Positions 1 to 9,482 of a stretch of DNA of 23,314 bases are shown here, in pieces. The translations under genes were made by a program, and so were the position numbers. Source of the DNA: Bigelowiella natans CCMP2755 (Eukaryota > Cercozoa > Chlorarachniophyceae). The notes below the pieces were generated by a model that did no database searches, was not told the origin of the DNA, and worked only from the letters and a program-made list of their open reading frames with translations. Every line of letters starts with the position of its first letter. Position 1 is the stretch's first letter. Location: positions 1 to 23,314 of the forward strand of contig ADNK01002947.1 of the NCBI GenBank assembly GCA_000320545.1. Direction: 5' to 3'.

Positions 1-721
1 ATCCCTGATATGAATACTAAGAGGAGAGGTGTGGGTGTGGCTGTTGGGGATGGCAAACTGTTTGCTGTTGGTGGGAATGATGGTAGTAATCGTCTTAAAA
101 ATGGGGAGTATCTGGATTTGAATAATATGGATGCGGGGTGGAAGAAAATCCCTGATATGAATACTGAGAGGAGTAATTTGGGTGTGGCCGTTGGGGATGG
201 CAAACTGTTTGCTGTTGGTGGGTGGGATGGTAGTAATACTCTTAGAAATGGGGAGTATCTGGATTTGGATGATATGAAAGCGGGGTGGACGGGGGTCCCT
301 GAGATGAATACTGAGGGGGAGGTATTTGGGTGTGGCTGTTGGGGATGGCAAACTGTTTGCTGTTGGTGGAGAGGATGATGATTGGAATACTCTTAGAAAT
401 GGGGAGTATCTGGACTTGAAGAATATGAAAGCGGGGTGGACGAAAATCCCTGATATGAATGCTAAGAGGAGGCATTTGGGTGTGGCCGTTGGGGATGGCA
501 AACTGTTTGCTGTTGGTGGGTGGGATGGTAGTAATACTCTTGGAAATGGGGAGTATCTGGATTTGAATGATATGAAAGCGGGGTGGACGAAAATCCCTGA
601 TATGAGGAGCATAAGGTGGGGTTTAAAAGTGGCTATTGGGGATGGCAAACTGTTTGCTGTTGGTGGAGCTAACGATAAAGATGTTCCTTACAAATCTGGG
701 GAGTATATTCGCATCGCTATG
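1..721 (+). repeat. 147-bp coding tandem repeat, five copies
   Basis: Direct repeat of 147 bp with units starting at 1, 148, 295, 446 and 593. The block reading ggggatggcaaactgtttgc recurs in every unit. The third unit is 4 bp longer, and the last is diverged and truncated at the stop codon. Confidence 0.9.
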
Positions 722-724
722 TAG
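1..724 (+). pseudogene. Kelch-type tandem repeat protein, 5' partial, frameshifted
   Basis: The 3' part of a gene built from five tandem copies of a 49-residue unit containing the near-constant core GDGKLFAVGG, followed by NGEYLDL and a GW..IPDM link. Units begin at 1, 148, 295, 446 and 593; spacing is 147 nt except for the third, which is 151 nt. That unit carries one extra codon (EDDDW in place of WDGS) and one extra base between about 314 and 325. The reading frame therefore shifts: positions 1-378 are open in frame 1, and the repeats continue from about 323 to the TAG at 722-724 in frame 2. The alternating hydrophobic strand and GG turn resemble kelch beta-propeller blades, which usually serve as protein-binding scaffolds; that role is inferred from the family. 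Copies are nearly identical at DNA level, implying recent amplification. It could be a pseudogene, an assembly error, or a gene with an unrecognised small intron. The start lies outside the window. Confidence 0.65.
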
Positions 725-768
725 ACTGCTTCCGCACATACATCGGGTTCTGTCTGGAGAAAATACAG

Positions 769-966
769 TTATTTATAGCCATCTACAACTTCGCTCATTA
801 GACAAATGTGGACTTCCATCAGTTTATCTCTTAGTTTGCGATAGAATTCAGGATTCAGTTCGGCTTTTAGTTCATCTATTACGAGGACGATTTCACTAAG
901 TTTATAGTCAACATCATAGATTTTATCTGCTGTGCTACTTTTATTTACTTGATTAATATTACTCAT
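769..966 (-). CDS. Small hypothetical protein, 65 aa
   Basis: An ATG at 966 opens a 65-codon frame ending in TAA at 769. The product is not recognised. Its composition looks protein-like rather than repeat-derived: mixed charged and hydrophobic residues with helical stretches such as KLSEIVLVIDELKAELNPEF and RKLRDKLMEVHICL. No signal peptide or membrane segment is seen. It converges with the kelch-repeat gene, their stop codons being about 45 bp apart. It could be a small protein, the last exon of a longer gene extending rightward, or a chance ORF. A longer reading to 987 would need a TTG start and is not favoured in a eukaryote. Confidence 0.4.
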   Translation of the reverse strand: MSNINQVNKSSTADKIYDVDYKLSEIVLVIDELKAELNPEFYRKLRDKLMEVHICLMSEVVDGYK

Positions 967-1118
967 ATTAATCTTATAGTGAGACAATTCTTTAAATAGA
1001 AATCATAGTTGGATGTTTTGTAAAACTGGAATCCTTTTGCTAATAGCTCACATTGTTAAGTATGTATGTTGTAGCAGTCGCATATCTATTAGCACATTGC
1101 TTCGTAATAGCAGTGTAT

Positions 1119-1215
1119 TAGCACGGCATATCGCTTCGCAACATTCATAGCATACATAGCACGGCATATCGCTTCGCAACATACATACATACATAGCACG
1201 GCATATCGCTTCGCA
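1119..1215. repeat. Tandem repeat with identical 22-bp core
   Basis: The core tagcacggcatatcgcttcg(ca) occurs identically at 1119-1140, 1157-1178 and 1194-1215 (periods 38 and 37). The spacers are catac-rich. A degraded fourth copy (agcacattgcttcgtaa) lies at about 1090. Confidence 0.85.
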
Positions 1216-1589
1216 CGGCACAGCACATCGCATATAATGACATCGTATGCTTCTTCATTTTTTTTCAGACCCCCACTTTAATTAGTGTTTTTTTCTAACC
1301 TCATTCATTTTATAACTAATGAGGGCTTATGGGGCATTTTAAAAACTAAAAAAATTTAAATTATAATATATATGTATGTATACACATATATATGATGTAT
1401 ATATATACATATATACATATATACCAGGGGTATAAAAGGCATTTTAAAAACCAAACTTTTTATAATATATACATATATATATATATATATTATATATATA
1501 TAACTTATATATATATACCCCCTCCCCTGAAAAACACCCCTTGGAAACATAAGTATAATAAGGTAATATGATACAGCATAATGAAGCTG

Positions 1590-1648
1590 TCGCATCGCTT
1601 TGCGAGCAGGTGGGCTCTGCCCACATCGCAGATACCGCCATTGGCGGT
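1590..1648. other. Three consecutive short hairpins
   Basis: Three perfect inverted repeats in a row: TCGCA/TGCGA at 1590-1605, GTGGGC/GCCCAC at 1610-1624, and ACCGCCA/TGGCGGT at 1634-1648 with a one-base loop. They sit in otherwise AT-rich intergenic DNA. They could belong to a structured RNA, a decayed mobile-element end, or arise by chance. Confidence 0.5.
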
Positions 1649-1763
1649 TATAATAATTATTATTATTATTACTTACACATCACACACAAGTGCTGTGCAC
1701 ACAGGCGGTGTCATGCACACGCTTCATCAGGAAATCAACACCACACCGCGTGAATTGTCACTT

Positions 1764-1803
<40 letters not shown>

Positions 1804-2046
1804 CCAGACAGTGCACCATGTTGTACACGTGTGCGCGCTTAGAATCACCAGCAGGCATGCCCATGCAAAGTGGGCGAACACACACCACCGCGGTGCATCC
1901 GCAAATACATGCATTGCTGCATTGATGATGGCTGATTCCATGACCACAGCCAATTGATGCTGGTGAATCGAAAGTAAGCATGAGGATAGCTTCAGAACGT
2001 CACGCCATTGTATACGTACGTATATTAAACAAAATGTACCTCTTCT

Positions 2047-3729
2047 TTAAAAGTAAGTGCTATAGCCACCCATTCCATAGCCACTTCCATATCCTAAGCC
2101 ACCCATCATACCATACCCACCTCCCATCATTCCACCATATCCTCCCCCCATTCCACCATAGTATCCCATCCCACCATACATGCTATTTCCGTATGCACTT
2201 TGCTGCTGTTGCTGCTGCTGGTACTGAGAGAAAGGATCGTTGGGATTTTGAGAATGCTGTATATCAAGCTGTTTTGCATCGTCTATCGATATGTTGTTCT
2301 CTTGGAGAACCATTTCCAATTTTTCCAGCACTTCTCTTATTTCCTTATCAACAGGCACAGGCTCATCGCCGCATTGAGCGGTTTGTATCTTCTTCACAAC
2401 TTCCTGGTGGCATAATCTACGCACCAGATTTGAATCTCTCGATATAATTTCCAATGCACAACGTTTTTCGATCATTAGTTTCTTAATTCCGTTGTCCATT
2501 TCGTTGGCTGGCACTTTCCTTCCCTCCACCGCTGCTAGTAAAGCATGTACGACTTGTGTACTTCCTAGGGCTTCAGCAAGTCGCGTGTCTTTCTTCAATC
2601 GCTTCCAACCTTTCTCAAAAAATTCCTTTTTTCCCTCTAATCCTCTATTTTTTTTTTCTTCTATATCTATATCTCTAGATAGCTTTTGAGATTGGATCAC
2701 CCTAAACAGGAAGCGGGCAATCATGAGCAGCAGGTAACTCATGATCAAGTTTGTACCAAACACCTCACCACCAGCAGTTTGAGCTGGTGCTGCTCTGTGT
2801 GCTGACATTGCTAACTGAGCTGCTCGCTTGGCACTTTTGGTGGAACGCCATGCCGCATGAAGAAGTGCTTGCCTCGGGGTAAGCATAGCCTGTCGGGCCG
2901 ATGAGTATAGATAACGAAGAATCCGAAGAATCGTGTAAGTGGTCGCCCACAAAATAAAAAATTGACTCCAAGTAGTCGGAGCAGGCGCACGCCTCCTAGA
3001 TCCACGGGAGTTTGTTCGTCCTGTCCCTTGAGAATCTTGGAGAGATTCAAATGCGTTGCTCGCCTCTAACTTCATCATCTGTGCTCCCATTGCCATGTTC
3101 AGGATTCCTCCCATTGACATATGCAGTGCCTGGAATGATTGGCTGAGCATATGAGAAACTCTTGAAAGAGCACGCATCGGTTGGTTGATAGCGTTCATGA
3201 TAGTTTGCGAGCCTCTCATCCATGAACCCATTGGACCAGGGAGACCGCCTGCTCCATAAGGACTCATTCCATACCCCATACCAACACCATAGCGCCCTCC
3301 ATATCCACCATATCCTCCACTTCCATATCTTCCATATCCAGATCCGTATCCTCCATAATAACTTGCCCCTGAGCCATAACCTCCGTAACCGTTGTATCCT
3401 GCGCTACCATTGTTTGATGAGGCGGAATAGGGGGACAAGGAGTTGTAAACTGCCACAGAATTTGATGCATTATTGTGAGTATTTTGATGTGAATCTATCC
3501 CTGGTGCTCCAACGCTCGCGGTTGCAAGGGGGTTTGTGGAGGTTGACACCAAATTTGAAACAGCCTGATGCTGTTGGTTAACAGGAAAGGAATTTCCAGA
3601 AGATGAAGATGGGGAGGAGGATGAGGAGGAGGAGGAGGAAGAGGAGGAGGAGGAAGAAGAAGATATGTTTTGATCCCAAAGATGATCTACTGAAGAAGGG
3701 GTTGGAGATGAAGCAGAATGTTTCTCCAT
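2047..3729 (-). CDS. PEX13: PEX13-like peroxisomal docking protein
   Basis: An uninterrupted 560-codon frame; the ATG at 3729 (MEKHSASSPT...) is preferred because the longer reading begins with GTG. Order of regions: a Ser-rich N-terminus with a long poly-Ser run; a linker; a Tyr/Gly-rich segment (YNGYGGYGSG, YGGYGSGYGRYGS) at about residues 130-195; a conserved-looking amphipathic region (MNAINQPMRALSRVSHMLSQ) leading to RILRYLYSSARQ, which resembles the IRYLYRRLQ-type segment of animal PEX13; a second hydrophobic segment (LIMSYLLLMIARFLFRVIQ); a charged helical domain; a poly-Gln run; and a final Met/Gly/Tyr-rich tail. Family knowledge: PEX13 is a peroxisomal membrane component of the matrix-protein import machinery, and its YG-rich repeats are thought to form the permeable phase. 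No SH3 domain is apparent, as in plant forms. A second YG-rich region at the C-terminus is unusual. It is divergent from the rhomboid gene. Confidence 0.68.
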   Translation of the reverse strand: MEKHSASSPTPSSVDHLWDQNISSSSSSSSSSSSSSSSSPSSSSGNSFPVNQQHQAVSNLVSTSTNPLATASVGAPGIDSHQNTHNNASNSVAVYNSLSPYSASSNNGSAGYNGYGGYGSGASYYGGYGSGYGRYGSGGYGGYGGRYGVGMGYGMSPYGAGGLPGPMGSWMRGSQTIMNAINQPMRALSRVSHMLSQSFQALHMSMGGILNMAMGAQMMKLEASNAFESLQDSQGTGRTNSRGSRRRAPAPTTWSQFFILWATTYTILRILRYLYSSARQAMLTPRQALLHAAWRSTKSAKRAAQLAMSAHRAAPAQTAGGEVFGTNLIMSYLLLMIARFLFRVIQSQKLSRDIDIEEKKNRGLEGKKEFFEKGWKRLKKDTRLAEALGSTQVVHALLAAVEGRKVPANEMDNGIKKLMIEKRCALEIISRDSNLVRRLCHQEVVKKIQTAQCGDEPVPVDKEIREVLEKLEMVLQENNISIDDAKQLDIQHSQNPNDPFSQYQQQQQQQSAYGNSMYGGMGYYGGMGGGYGGMMGGGYGMMGGLGYGSGYGMGGYSTYF

Positions 3730-4479
3730 AGCGAATTTAGAATGGAGGAAAGAATGTGGGGTTAGGTAACAACAACTTTTGATGTTACGACAAGTAAATA
3801 CACACAAATTATGGAGTAAATCCACTCTATTCGGAACATTTACGAATATATTTCACGAACGTAAGGGGGTTTAAGGAATGCTTGACTTAATTTCATTCTA
3901 CGACCTACATTCCCCTCATTTCATATTGTGCTCCTTGACAACGATGGTGAATGTCATCTTGCGACAACATAAATACAACAATGTTAGTTAGCTAGGTTAC
4001 CGGTAGTTATCTGTTCGCATCTTTAACTTTCCAGCCAGATCTATGTTTTTTCACCAAAGTGATTTCAATATTGGATGTTGTCTCACAACGGACATGAGCA
4101 ACTTTCATGGATTTCTAGGCTTTTAAGACTAACAAAATTTTCCTAACAAAGTTTTAAAATTCACCGAAGTGATTTTTATAGTAAATTTTGTTTTGGTTAG
4201 TTAGTTATTCTGTTCGCATCCTTGAGACTTCTCAGCTATGTTTTTTTTCACCAGTTAATATCCAGTCGCAACCTTTGCCCGGTCAAGTTATGCGGGAAGA
4301 AGAAGAAGAAGAAGAAGAAGAAGAAGAACAACAACAACAACAACAACAACAATCAACTTCAAGATACTCGTAGAACAGAACAAGGGAGGAGGAAAGAACG
4401 CAGCAAGAAGGAAGAAGGAAGGAAAGAAGGAAGGAAGGAAGGAAAGAAAGCTACCAACCAACCAAGGAGCTCTCTCACC

Positions 4480-4539
<60 letters not shown>

Positions 4540-4738
4540 AGAGGGGGAGAGAAGAGAAGGACCAGAGAGGAAAGAGGAAAAAGACCCAATTTCCAATAAA
4601 GAACTCCAATCCACTTGCTTTTGAAGGGCCAGCATCTCAGTATTTACGATATCTAAGGTACTGTAGCTACTAGATTTTAACATTGCGTGACTGATACGCT
4701 CTTCGTGTCTTCGAACTATGCTTCTTTTCATTTGCAGA
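3730..4738. promoter_or_regulatory. Divergent intergenic/5' UTR region
   Basis: This interval separates the start of the PEX13-like gene (-) from that of the rhomboid gene (+), so it should hold both promoters. It contains two diverged copies of a block reading ttatctgttcgcatc...atgttttttcacca (about 3990-4070 and 4195-4255), and two copies of a tcacc(a/g)aagtgattt motif (4054, 4161). A (GAA)n(CAA)n tract (4295-4352), GGAA repeats and (GA)26 (4485-4536) follow. A likely 5' UTR intron occupies 4658-4737. No TATA box could be assigned with confidence. Confidence 0.5.
4658..4737 (+). other. Putative 5' UTR intron of the rhomboid gene
   Basis: A donor AAG/GTACTG at 4657/4658 and an acceptor ttcttttcatttgcag ending at 4737 bound 80 nt. 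The acceptor has a pyrimidine-rich tract and sits one base before the preferred ATG at 4739. No ATG lies in the presumed upstream exon near 4560-4657. If the intron is not used, an in-frame ATG at 4718 would add seven residues. Confidence 0.4.
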
Positions 4739-6129
4739 ATGATAAGTGGAAGTGGTGGCTCAGGAGGGCGGTTGGGTCAAATGTGCCAGAATTTGCCAGT
4801 AGTCAGTCGAGTGATCCTCGGAGTGTGTTTCATTGTTTACTTTTACACTCCCATGCTCTACCCTTATGAATCCCTGTACTTCGATATGAATCCATACCGA
4901 ATTGTCTTCAAAAATGAATATTATCGACTCCTAACAGGTAGCAAAACCTTCTATTTGATTCTATTTCATCTGTTGAGACACAAACCTCGTGGCAATGCAA
5001 CTAAAAATAATTATCTGCATATTACAACTTAGGTTGTTATTTACACGGAGGTATATTCCACATCGCGATGAATATGCTCACATTTTTCTCCATTGGAGTT
5101 GGTATAGAACAATCAATTGGTTCTTTATCTTTCTTTGGACTTACCATACTATTTTCCCTCCTCTCCACCTCCCTGGAGACATTTGGAAGATACATCATAT
5201 TTAAAGTGACTAATGACATTGATTGGTTGAGAGTTCGCTCAGTTGGATTCTCCGGAGTTCTATTCAGTTATATCATAATTCATACTTATGTAACTGGGGC
5301 ACAGAACTATAATCTTTGCGGATTCCCCATCCCAGCGAGATACTACCCTTGGGTTCTCCTCATAGGAATTTCTCTTCTAATTCGGAATGTCTCATTTGCA
5401 GGGCATCTGTGTGGGCTATTGGTGGGGATCATGTACTGCAGGGGATACTTAAATTTTATTCTCCCGCGAAGAGGGTGTCTCAGATCTTTTGAGAATTGGG
5501 AAGGATTTGAATGGCTCACGAACTCACTCATTTATGCGAAGTGTCCAGTAGACTCGCCGATCCCAGCGACAGACGCTTGGGGGGGGTGGTCATGCGAAAT
5601 GTGCTCAGAAAGCATAAGGTTCATTGGAGGCTATTGTATGTCAATTTCTGATAGCATTAGAAGCATCTGTGCCACTGCTGGACAGGGCATATCCTCTGCA
5701 ATGATGACCCAAAGGCGATCCCCCAGTGCATATCAACAGCTGTCAGCAGAAGATGACCTTGAGTTGGTTCAAGATGAAAATGGTGGAGGAGGAGGAGTAC
5801 CACCATCAGCACCAGCCTTCACCGAGGAGGAGGAGGAAGACGGAACACTACGCAATGATGGCTATACCCTTGGTGTGAGAGAACATCATCACCAGCAGCA
5901 TGTGAGCCAGCAGCAGCAGCAGCAGCAGCAGCAGGGTGTATTAGCTGGTGCTTCTTCCGCAATAAACAGCAAGGAACAGAAGAAGAAGAAGAAGACAGCA
6001 GGAACAAACAGTCAACAGTACAGCAGCAGCAGAGCAACACCTTCTGGGAGATCGCGATTGCTTGATACGATACCTAGAAAGAAGAACAACACGACAAATC
6101 GATCCTCTTCTAAAAGGGGTAGTAGATAA
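4739..6129 (+). CDS. Rhomboid-family intramembrane serine protease (RHBDD1-like)
   Basis: CDS join(4739..4937, 5033..6129), 431 residues. The 95-nt intron (GTAGCA...CTTAG) splits a Gly codon in phase 1, and the join restores YRLLTGCYLHGGIFHIAMNM, the expected rhomboid sequence. Catalytic features: His76 and Asn80 of HxxxN, Ser140 in GFSG, and His191 in SFAGHLCGLLVG. Six membrane segments are visible, the first around VVSRVILGVCFIVYFY and the last around the His191 helix. The GFPIPARYYPWV and AGHLCGLLVGIMY stretches resemble RHBDD1/RHBL4, an ER protease involved in membrane-protein quality control; that assignment is by remembered similarity. A long tail follows with a Cys/Trp-containing patch (WSCEMC), an acidic patch, poly-Gln (about 5911-5934), and a basic, Ser/Lys/Arg-rich end. 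The tail is low complexity and probably cytosolic. The ATG at 5068, sometimes taken as the start, would remove HxxxN's His and TM1. Confidence 0.88.
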
Positions 6130-7105
6130 GTAGGTAGGTAGTGAGTAGAGTCGTGTACGTACTACTACTAGGTTTCCATTGGAGAATTGTATAAGAACTG
6201 TATATATATCGCAGTAAAGATGGACACTATAATATGGGTTATCAGCTCTACCACAGTAGGCAATAATACGTATCGTGTCACGTTATTATATCTGATATAT
6301 GATAATTTATAACTATGTTTACATTTACCTAGCGTGCATATTTTTCCAGCTAGGTGCAATGCCAGTAACATTGCTTTTAATGTTCCTCCATTCCAAATGA
6401 ATGACAGCGTTCAAGCTGTTAAATGCACATTGCTCGCATTATATGCGCAGCATGCAGCAGACAACAACCCTAGAACCATTAAGCTGTACCATGTGTGACA
6501 CACGTCGCATGCAACACACACACACACACACACACACGCTGCTTTGCATTTGTGATGTCCAGATGCACATCATCCCAGTGCCCATGCCTATTTGATCTTG
6601 TCAATCATGCATTGTTAGCTAGTGACAAGTGAGCGACTCGTCGATGTGCTAGTGTGCACATGCATGTCACATTATTGAGCGCTAACACATGCGGCATGTG
6701 TGCGTAGGCGGAGCTACGCACATGAAGATGACGACGATCAAGTCGATTGATCAGGCAGCAACTATCTAGCAATGCTATGCGAGTGCGTAAATGCATGCGT
6801 GTTGTAGATGTGAAACAAACAATGTGCACATGCTGTTTTTGCGCATGAATGCTGCGCGCGGGCCGCCATCGTATCATTGCATGTAGTCACATGATGCATG
6901 CTGTTACATGTGCACATGTCTAGCTAGCTAGACGTATCCCGCATGCATCGTCATCTTTTCGTCGTACAAATGTAGTCTACATATGTAGCTATTACACGCC
7001 CAGTCAGCCATGATGTGAGGCTGCAAAAATTGTCCATTAAATTACTTCCATAGCTTTGAATCCTAGCGTCTGGTACTCCAGTGAAAATGGTGATGATGTT
7101 AGACG
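6130..7105. other. Convergent intergenic region, palindrome- and GCATG-rich
   Basis: The 3' ends of the rhomboid gene (+) and the large multi-exon gene (-) face each other here. No coding sequence is supported. About 6400-6960 is dense in GCATG, TGCAC and ACATG words and contains a CA run (6514-6537). Perfect palindromes ACATGTGCACATGT (6906-6919), GTCTAGCTAGCTAGAC (6918-6933) and CTACATATGTAG (6977-6988) lie close together. No clear AATAAA was found for either gene. Confidence 0.6.
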
Positions 7106-8127
7106 TTAATTTCTAGTGAGATTTTCAAAAGAGCTTAGCTGTGGCTGCGTTATTGCAGTCGATAACGATTTATCCTTCCCTTCGTTTTCAGTACCCTCCA
7201 AACGCTGGTTGTTCGCACCGATGTTATCATTACCTGATTTGACATACTTCACCTCAGTAGATGTTTTAGATTGGGAACAACTTCATCAATTCTTCCTCGC
7301 TTATATTGCTCTCATAATCCTATTATTTCCGTGAACCACAATCTACCTCCATGCAGTGACGAAGCCGTTATTCCTTGTGAGTTGATCGCGAGTTGCATGT
7401 ATCTGTGCCATCATTGTTATCACCACCAGCATCATCATCATTATCATCATGAGCGTATACATATTGTGATTGGAACCCAATTATGCAGAATCGATTTCAA
7501 AAATCAAATAAAGTGTGAAGGGAAGTTCTTGCTTAATTAATCGTTTTCGTTTTGTCGTAAGAAATAAGAACAAGTAAATGGAAATGAAATCTTTTACCTG
7601 ATATCTCTATGAAAATCTACGTGAGCCGCATATTCGCGCGCTGCAAGCGCTGCCAAAAGAGCCAGCAGCAGCTGACCTACTGTTGCTAAGGTCTCGAACA
7701 CCACATTTGAAGATGCCTGAACGGTGATAATTTGATTCTTATTCTTTACATCATATTGTTAAAAAGAAGTAGTAGTAGTTGTAGTTTTAGTAGCTGTAGG
7801 ATTTGGTTTTCCATGTTTCAGATTGATATATTACACAATGATATCTATATTATTGGTGGTTGTTGTCAATACCGAATCAACAATCAGCGCGCAGAGAGCA
7901 TTGATGAGAGACAAGCTCCAGAATACAGCCTACACATCATCACCATCATTGTATTGTAAAAAACTTATAATATCAAAACATCTGATATAATCACCAACAT
8001 TGTACTGTAAGAAAAATCAGAGTATCAAAACATCTGATCTATGTTATACTCTCTAATCCTATCATCATCAGCCTTATCCTCCTTACTACTACTACAACTT
8101 CTAAGTAGTGAAAGTAGTAGTAGTAGC

Positions 8128-8161
<34 letters not shown>

Positions 8162-9267
8162 CCGAGGAGCGGACAAGGAGAGGAGATGATAGAGCTATTC
8201 CAAGCATAGATGAGCCAAAAGCTGCTTGAGGCATTCCTATAACAGATGACATACGACGAAACGACGTCAAAACCAACACCACAACCACCACAACTTGAAT
8301 CGATAAAACAGTTTACTTGTACACCACAACCACCACAACTTGAATCGATAAAATAGTTTACTTGTACTGAACCTTCAATTACTACTTGAATCGATAAAAT
8401 AGTTTACTTGTACTGAACCTTCAATTACTACCTGGCAGTATGATGAGAGGAATCACCTGCAAGATATCATTTAAGAGAAAGAGAGGGATGTTAATTATAT
8501 AAGGTCTCTGCCTCACGTCGTAAGGTATTCATCTCTCCCACTGTACTTATCATTGGAAGGAAAAATAAGTTATATTAAGAGCTTAGCTTGCTAAAAAACA
8601 GAATTTACCGCGTAAGGTGCATCCTTGAAGAACAGCGCTATCTCCACGTAGAACACGGAAATCTAAAAGAAATGAAAATAATAATTAGAACTGAGAAGAA
8701 TCACGATAAACAATATTAATATACAACAACAACTACTATTACTACTACTACTACTACTACTACCATGTGTAAAGACACAATAAGCAAGACGATTGTCCCT
8801 ACAACCCAGCTTTTCCCTGGTTAATAATTGAACAATATACGATGTTATTTGAGCCTTCAGTGTTTTATTATGTAAGTAAATTATAGTGTTCTTCCCTCTT
8901 GGTATATTATATTAGGAGGCACAATTTTATGATGATCCATATGCATTTCTTCACCCTTCAATCCTGCATTTCCAATTTCCATCTTTTTCACTGAATAATA
9001 GTAGTAGCGATGATCAGATAGCAATGAAGAGAAACACACACACACACACACACACAAAACCAATAGGGTACTACTACTATCTATCATCAAGGCTCCTCAT
9101 GATATATTCTCTTAGTAGTGGTACACATTCTAATATCTAGGAACAACAACTAATTACTAAGAACTAAACTGCACTCACAGGCTCTCCACCAAACACCTCC
9201 AGTCTGGTTTTTTGATGGAATACTTAAATCAGCAGCAGTAGCATCTGTCTTGACTCGATAGATAAAC
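7106..9267 (-). CDS. C-terminal multi-pass membrane exons of the giant gene
   Basis: Exons: 9179-9267 (phase 2 to 1; SIPSKNQTGGVWWRA; donor GTGAGT), 8764-8816 (1 to 0; KSWVVGTIVLLIVSLHM), 8609-8662 (0 to 0; ISVFYVEIALFFKDAPYA), 8432-8456 (0 to 1; VIPLIILP, a 25-nt exon), 8163-8236 (1 to 0; MPQAAFGSSMLGIALSSP), 7598-7716 (0 to 2; TVGQLLLALLAALAARE) and 7106-7280 (2 to stop; ends TQPQLSSFENLTRN). Joined, they give four or five hydrophobic segments and a hydrophilic tail. An optional 36-nt exon at 8955-8990 (phase 1 to 1; KKMEIGNAGLK) can be included or skipped without changing frame. The last exon has a poor pyrimidine tract at its acceptor, so its right edge is tentative. The TAA is at 7106-7108. 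Confidence 0.7.
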
Positions 9268-9345
9268 CTACAATAGAATACGCTATTTTTATTATCATTA
9301 CTATTATTAATATTATTTACATTTCGTGAGCTACTACTATCTATG

Positions 9346-9381
<36 letters not shown>

Positions 9382-9441
9382 CTCAAGATCTATTTCTATA
9401 TGTATAGTCGTCAGAGAATGAAATGAAGGCCACATCGTTTT

Positions 9442-9482
<41 letters not shown>

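Larger units (their letters stand above)
990..2046. other. Intergenic region, repeat-rich
   Basis: No convincing coding sequence. It contains a 22-bp tandem repeat (1119-1215), and an AT-rich tract (about 1330-1520) with two degenerate copies of a ggcattttaaaaac-containing segment at about 1333 and 1439. Three consecutive hairpins follow (1590-1648), then a CA/GCATG-rich block (1680-1975) including (CA)18 at 1765-1800. The PEX13-like gene on the other strand ends at 2047, so its 3' UTR and polyadenylation signals should fall here. Confidence 0.6.

Noticed and set aside
4288-4731. ORFs made of poly-Leu, poly-Val, Ser-Leu or Arg-Glu
   Set aside because: They are translations of GAA, CAA and GA microsatellites in the divergent promoter region, with no non-repeat conservation.
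5600-5690. RanBP2-type zinc finger in the rhomboid tail (WSCEMC...)
   Set aside because: Only the W-x-C-xx-C half fits; the second Cys pair has the wrong spacing.
8480-8570. Possible extra exon with a GTGAGG donor between 8432 and 8609
   Set aside because: Its exit phase would create an in-frame stop in the next exon, while the direct join is phase-consistent.
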